Below are positions 15,992 to 26,100 of a stretch of DNA of 64,000 nt, piece after piece. Both the position numbers and the translations under genes were made by a program. The notes under the pieces are model-generated. The model had not been told where the DNA came from. It did no database searches and saw only the letters and a list, made by a program, of their open reading frames with translations. The DNA lies in contig NZ_JAFKCW010000005.1 in assembly GCF_017254835.1 (NCBI RefSeq), forward strand, positions 338,385 to 402,384, in the 5' to 3' direction. The stretch comes from Algoriphagus aestuariicola (GTDB lineage Bacteria > Bacteroidota > Bacteroidia > Cytophagales > Cyclobacteriaceae). Within the stretch, counting starts at the first letter, position 1. Each line of letters opens with the position of its first letter.

Positions 15992-18900
15992 TTATCCTTT
16001 CGCTTCCACCCATTTTCTAGCATTCACAAACGCTTCCATCCAAGGAGTGAAGTCGTCGTTTCTTTCGCTAGGGTAGTGAGCCCAGTTCCATGGCTTCAAG
16101 CTTCGCTCGATGTGAGGCATAAAGGCCAAATGTCTTCCGTCTTCGGAGGCAATACCTGCCGTCGCAAAGTCAGATCCATTCGGGTTGCCTGGATAAGCGG
16201 CATAGCTGTACTTCATGGCGAAGTTGTAGGCATTCTCACCTTTTGGAAGGTAGAATTTGCCCTCGCCGTGCGCTACCCAAACACCCAGACGCTGGCCGCT
16301 TAGGCTACCTAGCATCACGGAGTTGTTTTGAGGGATAGTTACGTTCACGAAGCAAGACTCAAACTTATGGCTGGCGTTGTGAAGCATTTTAGGCTTCTCG
16401 TCATGATCTGGAGTCACTAGACCCAGTTCGATCATCAGCTGGCAACCGTTACATACGCCCAAAGAAAGGGTGTCAGGACGAGCGTAGAAGTTGTCCAAGG
16501 CTTGTTTTGCTTTTGGATTGTAGAGGAATGCACCCGCCCAACCTTTAGCAGAACCCAATACGTCGGAGTTGGAGAATCCACCCACGAAGACGATCATCTG
16601 CACGTCTTCCAGGTTTTCTCTGCCGGCGATCAAGTCGGTCATGTGCACATCTTTCACTTCAAATCCTGCCAACCAAAGTGCATAAGCCATCTCTCGGTCA
16701 CCATTCACCCCTTTTTCGCGGATGATGGCAGCCTTGGCTTTGCCTTTTTCAGTACGGTATGGATTCAAGCCGGATGCTTCAAAGCTGCCTTTCCAGTTTG
16801 GCGCAAACTCATAGCTGAGGGCTTGATTTTTATAGTTGTCAAAGCGGTCTTTGGCTAGTTTTTCTCCGCTTTGCTTTGTGTCCAATAGGTAAGAAGACTT
16901 AAACCACAGGTCTCTCAACCGAGCTACTTCCAAGGTTTGAGCTTCTAAAGTCACTTTCCCATCCAGAGTCACTTCCGCCAATTCCACGAAGTCGATTTCT
17001 GCTTCTGCAAGCAAACCTTCTGCAGCATTGGTATCTGCCACCTGAATTAGGATGCCTGGATTTTCGGAGAATAGCGCTTTAATGAGGTTGCTTTCTGCCA
17101 GACGACTTTCTTTGACAGAAAGACCGACAGACTTGCTTGGGAAGCACATTTCCAACAAAGCAGTAAGCAAACCACCGGAAGAGATATCGTGTCCTGCCAA
17201 TACCAAACCTTTTTCAATCAGGGTCTGAACAGCAGTGAACGCTTTTGCGAAATAGGCAGAGTCCGCAACATTTGGCGTATCCTGTCCTACTTTGTTAAGG
17301 ATTTGGTATAGAGAAGATCCAGCGAGTTTGGCGGAATCTTGGGAAAAGTCTAGGTATAGAACTTTGCTGCCTTCCTGTGGGAGTAATGCGGCTTTCACCG
17401 TCTTTTTCACATCCGAGCATTCCCCAACCGTGGAGATGATTACGGTTCCCGGAGAGTACACGACCTTTCCGTCAGGATATTTCTGAGTCATGGAAAGGGA
17501 GTCTTTTCCGGTTGGGATATTCACACCCAATTCGATGGCGAAGTCAGAGCAAGCTTTTACGGCACGGTATAGACGGTCGTTTTCTCCCGCGTTTTTCGCA
17601 GGCCACATCCAGTTGGCAGAAAGGGAAACACCCTTCAGGCCATCCGTGATCGGAGAGAAAACCAAGTTGGTCAAAGACTCGGCGATAGCCAGCCTGGAAC
17701 CAGCCTCAGGATTAGCCAAAGCAGCAACGGCAGCGTGACCGATAGAAGTTGCGATACCTTTGTTGCCGGTAAAGTCCAAGGCCATTACGCCCAAGTCATT
17801 GAGCGGAACCTGGATTTCACCGACAGTTTGCTGTGTGGCAACACGACCTGTTACAGATCGGTCTACCTTATTGGTCAACCAGTCCTTACAAGCCACACCT
17901 TCCAGTTGAAGGACTTCCTCGATATATTCCTTTAGTTTGCCAGCTTCCAGTTCTGCTTCCGCAAACTTTGGAGTCAAGCCTGTTTTGTCTTCCAAAATGG
18001 TCTTAGGAGAAGATCCAAACATGTAGCTCAGATTCCAATCCACTGGTTTTTCGCCAGTTTTTTGGTTTTCAAACTTGAAGTGCATGTCTCCGGTCGTCTC
18101 GCCCACCACATAGAATGGGGCGCGCTCACGCTCGGAAAGTTGCTTCAGGGTTGCGATATCCTTTTTTCCGACTACCAATCCCATACGTTCTTGGGACTCG
18201 TTGCCGATAATTTCTTTGGAAGAAAGGGTAGGGTCTCCCACAGGCAACTGATCAATGTGGATCGTCCCACCGGTGCTTTCCACCAATTCAGAAAGACAGT
18301 TCAAGTGCCCGCCTGCTCCGTGATCGTGAATGGAGATGATTGGGTTGTTTTCGCTTTCTGCCATGGCGCGGATCACGTTGGATACTCGCTTCTGCATTTC
18401 AGGATTGGATCGCTGAACTGCATTAAGCTCGATGGCATTGGAAAGCTCCCCTGTATTCAAGGAAGAAACGGCAGATCCACCCATCCCGATGCGGTAGTTG
18501 TCTCCGCCCATGATGACGATCTGGTCGCCGGTTTTTGGTTCTTCTTTCTTGGTGTATTTGGCATTGGTAAAGCCAACACCACCTGCCAGCATGATTACTT
18601 TGTCAAATCCGTATTGCTTGTCGCCTTCTTCGTGCTCGAAGGTCAACAAGGAACCAGCGATCAATGGCTGGCCGAATTTGTTTCCAAAATCAGAAGCTCC
18701 GTTGGAAGCTTTGATCAGGATGTCCATTGGAGTTTGGTATAGCCAAGGTCTCTCGGCCAAGTTTTTCTCCCAGCTTCTTCCTTTTTCAGAACGAGAATAT
18801 GAAGTCATATAGACTGCCGTTCCCGCCAAAGGAATAGATGCGGTTCCACCTGCCAAACGGTCACGGATTTCACCACCCGAACCAGTAGCCGCTCCGTTGA

Positions 18901-19669
18901 ATGGCTCGACAGTCGTCGGGAAGTTGTGTGTTTCAGCTTTAAGAGAAATCACCGAATCGATCTCGCGAGTCTCGAAGAAGTCAGCTTGGTGCTGAGTCTT
19001 CGGAGCAAACTGCTGGATTTTTGGACCTTGGATAAAGGCCACGTTGTCCTTGTAAGCAGAAGCGATACGGTTTGGATGCTTTTTGGAAGTCTCCTTAATC
19101 AATTGGAAAAGCGTCATTGGCTGCTCTTCTCCATCGATGATAAAGGTTCCGTTGAAAATTTTATGACGGCAGTGCTCGGAGTTTACTTGGGAAAATCCGA
19201 ATACTTCTGAGTCTGTCAAAGGTCGCTCCAGTTGTTTGGCGACATTTTCCAGGTAATCCACTTCTTCTTGGCTCAAAGCCAAGCCTTCGGATTTGTTGTA
19301 AGAAGCAATGTCAGTTACCGCTTTGATTGGCTCAGGCTGAAGATGAATGTCGAAGATTTCCTGATCAAGGCCCTCGTAGGCCTTTTGCAGCATGGGGTCG
19401 ATCTGATCTCCCTCAGCCATAGGGAAAAATTCCTCGATACGCTGAATGCCCTGAATTCCCATGTTGACGGTGATTTCCACGGCGTTGGTAGACCATGGGG
19501 TAATCATTTCCTTGCGAGGTCCTGAATATTTTCCGGCTACTTTATCACCCTCCTGAAGCTTGGCCTCGCCAAAAAGCCAGGTGAGTTTCGCGATGTCTTC
19601 GGTGCTGAGAGGATGGGGAACTTGAACTCCGTAGATGAGTTTCTGAGGGGATTCAAAGAAGAAAATCAT
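15992..19669 (-). CDS. purL: phosphoribosylformylglycinamidine synthase, large single-chain form
   Basis: Converts FGAR plus glutamine and ATP to FGAM, step 4 of purine synthesis. The 1225-residue protein contains an N-terminal PurS-like region, two AIR-synthase-type halves (HNFPTTVEPFNGAATGSGGE about residue 250; GKDSLSMT in the second half) and a C-terminal class I glutamine amidotransferase (FVGGFSNSDV, nucleophile in GVCNGCQLM, HGEGKF). This is the proteobacterial/Bacteroidota single-chain type rather than separate PurS/PurQ/PurL. The frame runs on to 19837, but MIFFFESPQKLI at 19669 is the family start and a -7 promoter element sits 21 bp upstream. Confidence 0.96.
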   Translation of the reverse strand: MIFFFESPQKLIYGVQVPHPLSTEDIAKLTWLFGEAKLQEGDKVAGKYSGPRKEMITPWSTNAVEITVNMGIQGIQRIEEFFPMAEGDQIDPMLQKAYEGLDQEIFDIHLQPEPIKAVTDIASYNKSEGLALSQEEVDYLENVAKQLERPLTDSEVFGFSQVNSEHCRHKIFNGTFIIDGEEQPMTLFQLIKETSKKHPNRIASAYKDNVAFIQGPKIQQFAPKTQHQADFFETREIDSVISLKAETHNFPTTVEPFNGAATGSGGEIRDRLAGGTASIPLAGTAVYMTSYSRSEKGRSWEKNLAERPWLYQTPMDILIKASNGASDFGNKFGQPLIAGSLLTFEHEEGDKQYGFDKVIMLAGGVGFTNAKYTKKEEPKTGDQIVIMGGDNYRIGMGGSAVSSLNTGELSNAIELNAVQRSNPEMQKRVSNVIRAMAESENNPIISIHDHGAGGHLNCLSELVESTGGTIHIDQLPVGDPTLSSKEIIGNESQERMGLVVGKKDIATLKQLSERERAPFYVVGETTGDMHFKFENQKTGEKPVDWNLSYMFGSSPKTILEDKTGLTPKFAEAELEAGKLKEYIEEVLQLEGVACKDWLTNKVDRSVTGRVATQQTVGEIQVPLNDLGVMALDFTGNKGIATSIGHAAVAALANPEAGSRLAIAESLTNLVFSPITDGLKGVSLSANWMWPAKNAGENDRLYRAVKACSDFAIELGVNIPTGKDSLSMTQKYPDGKVVYSPGTVIISTVGECSDVKKTVKAALLPQEGSKVLYLDFSQDSAKLAGSSLYQILNKVGQDTPNVADSAYFAKAFTAVQTLIEKGLVLAGHDISSGGLLTALLEMCFPSKSVGLSVKESRLAESNLIKALFSENPGILIQVADTNAAEGLLAEAEIDFVELAEVTLDGKVTLEAQTLEVARLRDLWFKSSYLLDTKQSGEKLAKDRFDNYKNQALSYEFAPNWKGSFEASGLNPYRTEKGKAKAAIIREKGVNGDREMAYALWLAGFEVKDVHMTDLIAGRENLEDVQMIVFVGGFSNSDVLGSAKGWAGAFLYNPKAKQALDNFYARPDTLSLGVCNGCQLMIELGLVTPDHDEKPKMLHNASHKFESCFVNVTIPQNNSVMLGSLSGQRLGVWVAHGEGKFYLPKGENAYNFAMKYSYAAYPGNPNGSDFATAGIASEDGRHLAFMPHIERSLKPWNWAHYPSERNDDFTPWMEAFVNARKWVEAKG

Positions 19670-19689
19670 GTCCTTTGGCTGGTAAGCCG

Positions 19690-19720
19690 CAAAGGTAAGG
19701 AATTGGGGGGAAGTTTGGAA
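19690..19720 (-). promoter_or_regulatory. predicted purL promoter (-7 element)
   Basis: TACCTTTG on the minus strand (plus 19690-19697) matches TAnnTTTG and is identical to the purH element. The expected -33 position reads TTCC, a poor match. The remaining gap to the tetR gene (to 20034) holds no other gene. Confidence 0.5.
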
Positions 19721-19964
19721 GTGGCAAGTTGGAGGCAGGGCTACGAAGATAGCGATGGGAAGACAAAGAATGCCGAGGAGAACGAGGAGTGATGGTCCTC
19801 GGCTATAGCCCAAATGATATGCATCGGTAGTCAGCATAGAAGAACCAAATACTAGGGGTTTGGTGTCTTCGGATCAAATTTAATTCTGTTTATTCCGGCC
19901 ATTATTCATTTTTGTTCGAATATGTACAGGAAATCCCCTTTTCTGTAAAAGATAATTTTTTAAT

Positions 19965-20008
19965 AAACTATGGAAACTTTGAATATGCCGATAGTTTCCA
20001 TAGTTTTG
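19965..20008 (+). promoter_or_regulatory. tetR-efflux operon promoter overlapped by a perfect inverted repeat (operator)
   Basis: A perfect 14-bp inverted repeat (AAACTATGGAAACT 19965-19978; AGTTTCCATAGTTT 19993-20006) has a 14-bp spacer. It overlaps an exact Bacteroidota promoter: TTTG at 19978-19981, 19 bp, TAGTTTTG at 20001-20008. The regulator's GTG start is 27 bp downstream. The arrangement predicts that TetR binding blocks RNA polymerase at its own operon. Confidence 0.8.
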
Positions 20009-20034
20009 GCGCCTGGATTTAATAAAGGGGATAG

Positions 20035-20640
20035 GTGACAAGGACGAGGATTCTGGAAATAGCGACAGAGCAGTTTTCCCGATACGGGGTGAGGGCTGTG
20101 ACGATGGAGGATATTGCCCGGCAGGGCGGAATTTCAAAAAAGACAATTTATCTGGAATTTGCGGACAAAAAGGTCCTGGTAAAAGAGGCCTTTGCTGTTC
20201 TGCTGGAAGAAGATCGGAAGAAGCTAAACTGCATATTGGAAGCCGAGGATGGGGTGATCGAGCACCTGGTAAAAACCTCCAAGATGGTGAGACAGCGGTT
20301 GCAGTATATCAACCCCTTGGTCTTCATGGAGGTACAGCGCTATTTTCCGGATGCTTGGAAGATGTTTGAGGACTTTAAGGTGCAGGTGATCATGGAAGAT
20401 CTGGTCAATGTAATTGAGAAGGGGAAGCTGTTGGGGTATTTCAGGCCGGAAATTGATTCGCAGATTCTGGCCAAGGTCAGAATCAACCAGATTACCTCTA
20501 TGTTCGATGCCGAGAATATCTCCAGGCCGGACTACAATCCTGTTGAAGAACAGATGGTCATGTTGGACCATTTTTTACACGGAATTTTCACTGAAAAGGG
20601 CAGAGCCGCCTATACAGCACAACAAGCAATTGAAGATTGA
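20035..20640 (+). CDS. TetR/AcrR-family repressor of the efflux operon
   Basis: A 201-residue regulator. The N-terminal helix-turn-helix reads VTMEDIARQGGISKKTIYLEF (about residues 22-42), typical of TetR; the C-terminal helical domain would bind the inducer. It starts with GTG at 20035; no upstream alternative keeps the helix-turn-helix position. It is the first gene of a four-gene unit with tolC-, MFP- and RND-type genes (15-bp, 39-bp and 2-bp gaps), and probably represses the whole unit through the inverted repeat upstream. Confidence 0.9.
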   Translation: MTRTRILEIATEQFSRYGVRAVTMEDIARQGGISKKTIYLEFADKKVLVKEAFAVLLEEDRKKLNCILEAEDGVIEHLVKTSKMVRQRLQYINPLVFMEVQRYFPDAWKMFEDFKVQVIMEDLVNVIEKGKLLGYFRPEIDSQILAKVRINQITSMFDAENISRPDYNPVEEQMVMLDHFLHGIFTEKGRAAYTAQQAIED

Positions 20641-20654
20641 AAACTAATCCAACT

Positions 20655-22013
20655 ATGAAAAAGAGCCTTTTTACGTTCTTGTTTTTTTTATTGGCATTTC
20701 CCGTCGTTTGGGCGCAAGAGGTCGCGCAGCTTACCCTGAACGAATCCATCCTGTACGCCATTGAGAACAACTACATCACCAAAAATGCCAGGCTGGAAAC
20801 CCTCATTTCCAAGGCTACGGTGAAGGAGACCACGGCGCTGGGACTGCCCCAAATCAACGGTTCCTTTAATCTGGACTACAATCCCATGATCCCGGTGGTG
20901 TTCCTTCCCAATGAACCGCCATTTGGTGATCCCAGTATCCCCAGTGATGTGATCCCCGCCAGATTTGGGGTGAGCTATTCCTCCGGCCTGGGTGTGACGG
21001 TCACTCAGATGATTTTTGATGGATCGTTTTTCATAGGTTTGCGCGCTGCGAAAACCCTGACCCAGTTGACTGATTTTGATCTGGTCAAAGCAGAAAACGA
21101 CGTGGTGGAGAACGTCAAAAAAGCCTACTTCGGCGTGTTGGTGAATCAGGAGCGAATTCGCCTCGCCGAATCCAATTTGTCCCGTATTGACTCATTGCTG
21201 AAGGAGACGAGGGCGTTGAATGAAGCCGGATTTGCCGAACGAATCGATGTGTCCAGGATTCAGGTACAACGCAACAACGCATATTCCCAAGTCGAAAGAA
21301 GCCGCACCGCCTGGGAAATCAGCAAAGAACTGCTCAAGATTCAGATGGGGATGCCGTTGACTGTGGACATCCTTATCACGGAGACGCTTAGGGAACTAAA
21401 CCCCAGGGAAGAGTTGATCCAGCTGTTGGCTGCCGAAGGTGAAAACAGGGTCGAGCTTGATCAGTTGAATACCCAAATCGAGTTGCAGCACTATGACCTC
21501 AAATACAACACCTCCCAGTATATGCCAACGATCGACTTTAATGGAAATATCAGAAGAAGCGGGGCGGGGAATGAGATCAATACGGTATTCGACAGTAACA
21601 ACTGGTTTGGCAGTTCTCTACTTGGCGTCAGCATGAACATTCCCATCTTCGACGGGCTGAGCAAAAGTGCCCGAATCCAAAAGAACCGCTATACCATCAG
21701 CCAGCTCGAGAACCAGAGATTTTATCTGAATGACAGCTTTAAGAATGAAATATTCTCTGCGAAGGCTTCTCTCAAAAACGACCTGAACATCCTGGATGTG
21801 CAACTGGAAAATCTCGAATTGGCCCAAGAAGTCTATGACATCGCCAGAATCAAATACCAGGAAGGCGTCGGCTCGAACTTGGAAGTAGTGGATGCAGACG
21901 GAGCACTCACTGAAGCGGAGATCAACTATCTGGCGGCCTTGTATGACGGCCTGATTTCAAAAGTAAACCTCGAAAAAGCATTGGGCCTGCTAAAAGCAGA
22001 CCTCGAAAACTAA
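20655..22013 (+). CDS. TolC-family outer-membrane efflux protein
   Basis: A 452-residue outer-membrane channel. The signal peptide runs to FPVVWAQ (about residue 20), followed by two OEP repeats of long helical hairpins. Characteristic motifs are LTLNESILYAIENN at the N-terminus, the long helix with ENVKKAYFGVLVNQERI, and the second-repeat YQEGVGSNLEVVDADGAL (about 405-422). The family forms a trimeric beta-barrel plus periplasmic tunnel that docks with the adaptor and RND pump encoded next to it. Start chosen at 20655 because the signal peptide begins there; the frame upstream is only a short read-through. Confidence 0.93.
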   Translation: MKKSLFTFLFFLLAFPVVWAQEVAQLTLNESILYAIENNYITKNARLETLISKATVKETTALGLPQINGSFNLDYNPMIPVVFLPNEPPFGDPSIPSDVIPARFGVSYSSGLGVTVTQMIFDGSFFIGLRAAKTLTQLTDFDLVKAENDVVENVKKAYFGVLVNQERIRLAESNLSRIDSLLKETRALNEAGFAERIDVSRIQVQRNNAYSQVERSRTAWEISKELLKIQMGMPLTVDILITETLRELNPREELIQLLAAEGENRVELDQLNTQIELQHYDLKYNTSQYMPTIDFNGNIRRSGAGNEINTVFDSNNWFGSSLLGVSMNIPIFDGLSKSARIQKNRYTISQLENQRFYLNDSFKNEIFSAKASLKNDLNILDVQLENLELAQEVYDIARIKYQEGVGSNLEVVDADGALTEAEINYLAALYDGLISKVNLEKALGLLKADLEN

Positions 22014-22052
22014 ACCAACTGTTTCTTCTTATTAAAAAACACAACCTCAGAT

Positions 22053-23186
22053 ATGAAACCTATCCTCAAATTTTTACCCTTTGTGGTTCTTACGGCACTT
22101 TCGATTTCCTGCGCAAAGGAAGAGGGAGTCGATGCGATGAAAACCAAACTCGCTGAGTTGAAAGACCAGGCGAATTCCCTGAATTCTGAGATCAAAACAC
22201 TGGAAACCGAAATTTCGAAATTGGATCCGGAGTTTGCCAATGCGAACAAAAAATCCATCTTGATTACTACAGCTCCTGCCCAAAAAGGGGAGTTTACACA
22301 TTTTGTTGAGGTAACTGGATCGGTTCTTTCGAAGAAAAACGTCAGCATCAGCTCCGAGACTGCGGGAAGAATCCTCGAGGTGCCCGTGCTGGAAGGTATG
22401 CGAGTAGGGGCCGGACAGTTGCTGGCTCGGATAGACGCGGAGTCCATTGAGAGAAATATCGAGGAAATGGAAAGCTCCCTGGAGCTAGCGACTACGATCT
22501 ACCAAAAACAGGCTAGACTTTGGGACCAGAAGATCGGCACCGAGATCCAATATCTGGAGGCAAAAACTCGTAAGGAAGGGCTGGAAAAGAGCCTTGCAGC
22601 AATGAAAACCCAGCTGGATAAAGCTTTGGTGAAGGCACCCTTTAGCGGAACCGTCGAGAGTGTGGATGTAAGAATAGGTGAGCTGGTGCAGCCGGGCATG
22701 CCGATGTTCCAGTTTGTGGGAGAAAGCGACTTGTTTATCCAGGCGGATGTTTCTGAGAGCTTCGTCGGAGTTTTGAGCAAAGGTGATTCCGTGGAAGTGG
22801 AGTTCCCTTCCATCGGCAAAACGCTGAAGACTCGGGTTTCGGCTGTCGGCGGCATCATCAATCCAAACAACCGGACCTTCAAGGTGGAAGTATTCCTTCC
22901 CAACCTGGTCGAGGTGAAGCCCAACATGATTTCTATCCTAAAGATCAATGATTATCAAAACAAAGAGAGCGTGATCGTCCCTGCCCATTTGATTTTGGCG
23001 GACAACAAAGGGGATTATGTGTTCATCGTGGAAAATGGAACCGCAAAGAAGAAGTACGTGACCCGCGGGATGACCTATGAAGGAGAAACCGAGATCAAGG
23101 AAGGCCTGAACGGCACGGAAACGATCATAGACAAAGGCTTCCGTGAGGTAGGAGATAATTTCAGTGTAACCGTGTCCCAGCTTTAA
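22053..23186 (+). CDS. RND efflux periplasmic adaptor (MFP), lipoprotein
   Basis: A 377-residue adaptor linking the RND pump to TolC. The N-terminal lipoprotein signal has lipobox ALSISC (about residues 16-21). A predicted coiled coil (KTKLAELKDQANSLNSEIKT) follows, then the lipoyl-like half-motifs (GRILEVPVLEGMRVGAGQ and KAPFSGTVESVDVRIGELV), the hairpin and the beta-barrel. The extra N-terminal coiled coil before the barrel-sandwich is seen in many Bacteroidota AcrA-like adaptors. Third gene of the tetR operon. Confidence 0.92.
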   Translation: MKPILKFLPFVVLTALSISCAKEEGVDAMKTKLAELKDQANSLNSEIKTLETEISKLDPEFANANKKSILITTAPAQKGEFTHFVEVTGSVLSKKNVSISSETAGRILEVPVLEGMRVGAGQLLARIDAESIERNIEEMESSLELATTIYQKQARLWDQKIGTEIQYLEAKTRKEGLEKSLAAMKTQLDKALVKAPFSGTVESVDVRIGELVQPGMPMFQFVGESDLFIQADVSESFVGVLSKGDSVEVEFPSIGKTLKTRVSAVGGIINPNNRTFKVEVFLPNLVEVKPNMISILKINDYQNKESVIVPAHLILADNKGDYVFIVENGTAKKKYVTRGMTYEGETEIKEGLNGTETIIDKGFREVGDNFSVTVSQL

Positions 23187-23188
23187 CC

Positions 23189-26100
23189 ATGACAGAAACT
23201 CCTAAATCTACCATTACCAGGGAGTTTGGGGTGTCCAGCTTTAGTGTGGACAACTCCACCTCGGTGGTCATATTGACCTTGATTATCACGGTTCTTGGAT
23301 TGGGGGCCTATCGCACCATGCCCAAGGAGAGTTTCCCTGAGATAGTCATTCCCACCGTATACGTCGGTACTCCATATCCCGGAAACTCCCCCGTGGATAT
23401 GGAAAACCTTATCACGCGTCCAATCGAAAAGGAACTGAAGTCCATCAGTAATATAAAGGATATCCGGTCTACTTCGGTCCAGGATTTTTCTTCCATCGTA
23501 ATCGAATTCAGCCCCGGAGTGGAGATCTCCAAAGCGATTCAGGATGTAAAAGACGCCGTTGACAAGTCAAAGAGCGAGTTGCCAACTGACCTGGATCAGG
23601 ATCCGAATGTACTGGAAGTGAACACCTCGGATTTTCCGATCATGAACGTCAACATCTCTGGCCCCTACTCGGAGCAGGAGCTCAAGAAGTTTGGAGAGTA
23701 TCTGGAAGATGCCATTGAAAAACTTCCAGAGATCTCCAACGCCGATCTCGCTGGTACGGTGGAGCGTGAGATCCAAATCAATGCGGATCCTTACAAGATG
23801 GAGGCTGTCGGAGTGAGCTTTGGGGATATCTCGGGGGCCATCCAGGCCGAAAACCTGACCATGTCGGGGGGAAGCATCAAAAGCGGGGACTTTGAACGTA
23901 CTCTTCGTATCGACGGCGAGTTTTCCGAGCCAAATGACCTCCTGGATATCATTGTGAAGACGGACCAGCAAAAGATCGTCTATCTCCGTGATGTTGCCGT
24001 GATCAATGACACGTTCAAGGATAGGACTTCCTATGCCAGAAGCAAAAACCTGCCCGTCGTCACTATCAATGTGACCAAGCGAAGTGGTGAAAACCTATTG
24101 GACGCTGCCGACAAAATCAAGGAGATCATCGAAACGACCAAGACGAATCGCTTTCCCCAGGATCTGGAGATCACCATCACCAACGACCAAAGCAAGCAGA
24201 CCCGTACCCAGGTAAGTGATTTGGAAAACTCCATCATCTTCGGGATAATCCTTGTGGTGTTGGTTTTGATGTTTTTCATGGGATTCCGCAATGCGCTTTT
24301 TGTGGGTTCGGCGATTCCGCTTTCCATGTTTATCTCCTTCCTGATACTTAATGCTTTTGGGATTACGCTAAACTTGATGGTGCTTTTCTCGCTAATCCTC
24401 GCCTTGGGGATGCTGGTAGATAACGGCATCGTGGTCGTGGAAAATATCTACCGACTCATGCAGGAAGGCAAGCCCGCAAAGCAGGCCGCGAAAGAAGGCG
24501 TGGGCGAGGTAGCTTGGCCAATCATCACCTCGACGGCGACCACGCTGGCGGCGTTCTTGCCGCTGGCATTCTGGGACGATCTGGTTGGGGAGTTTATGAA
24601 GTACCTGCCGATCACGCTGATCATCGTACTTTCCTCTTCGCTTCTAGTTGCTTTGGTGATCAACCCGGTGATGACATCCATGTTTATGAAGCTGGATTCA
24701 GGAGGAAAGAATAGGCCCAAACAAAGATCAATCATCACAGCCGGAATCTTCCTGGTGTTGGCAACGATCTTTTATCTAATCGGCTGGACCGCAATGGGTA
24801 CACTTTCGCTGGTGGCATCTATCCTCACGTTGTTCAATGTCTTTCTGTTGAGAAATGCGATCCATTGGTTTCAGGAGGTTTTTTTGGTCAAGCTGGAAAA
24901 CTGGTATGAGTCTACGCTCACGTATGCACTTCGCGGAAGGAATCCCTATTTCTTCTTCGGGGGAATGTTTGGGCTGCTGATATTTTCGCTGGTATTGCTG
25001 GGGATCAGAGCTCCCAAAGTCCTCTTCTTTCCTGACAACCAGCCCCAATTGATCAACGTGTTTATCGAGTTTCCGATAGGCACCGACATCAACGCCACCA
25101 ATGCCTTTGTAGACAACATGGAGGATGAGATGATGGATGCATTGGAGCCCTATCAGGGAATTCTGGAATCGGTTATTACACAGGTCGGCGAAGGTACAAG
25201 TGATCCCATCGAAGGACCCAGCCAGCAGGCCACTCCTAACAAGGCGAAGATTACCATCGGCTTTGTGGACTACATAGACCGCCAAGGGATCAATACCAAC
25301 GGCGCCATGGAAGTAATCAGGGATCTTGTCGAGAAATATCCCGGGGTCTTAATCACGGTCGATAAGCAACGAAATGGCCCGCCAGTCGGCAAGGCGGTAA
25401 ACATTGAGTTTGTCGGAGAAGATTATGAGCAGTTGATCGCGTTTGTCAATCAGACCAAAGAGTATCTGGAATCACACAATATTCCCGGTATGGAAGAACT
25501 GAAGACTGACCTTTCACTAGGTAGCCCCGAAGTTGTGGTAGATATTGACCGGGAAAAGGCCAGAAGGTTTGGACTTTCCACCTCCACGATCGCAACCGAG
25601 CTGAGAACTTCCCTGTTTGGTTTGGAGGTTTCCAAATACAAAGAAGGCGAGGATGACTATCCTATACAGTTGAGACTCTCGGAAGACTATCGCTACGACA
25701 TCAGTACCTTGGTGAACAAAAAGATAGGCTTCAGGGACAAATTTGGGGATAAGCGTGAGGTTCCGATCTCCGCGGTGGCGGACATCCGCTATGGCTCGAC
25801 TTACGGTTCGGTGAAAAGAAAAGATCTCGAAAAGGCAATCACCATGTTTTCGAATGTTCTTGACGGCTACAACCCGACCGAGATCAATGCCCAAATCCAG
25901 GACTTGATGGAGAACTATTCGGTGCCTGATGGGATCACTGTGAAATTTACAGGTGAGCAGGAAGAGCAGGCCAAATCCATGGCATTCCTACTCAATGCGC
26001 TCATGATCGCGGTTTCCCTGATATTCCTGATCATCGTGGCACAATTCAACTCGGTAATTAGCCCATTCATTATCATGACCTCGGTGTTGCTGAGCACGAT

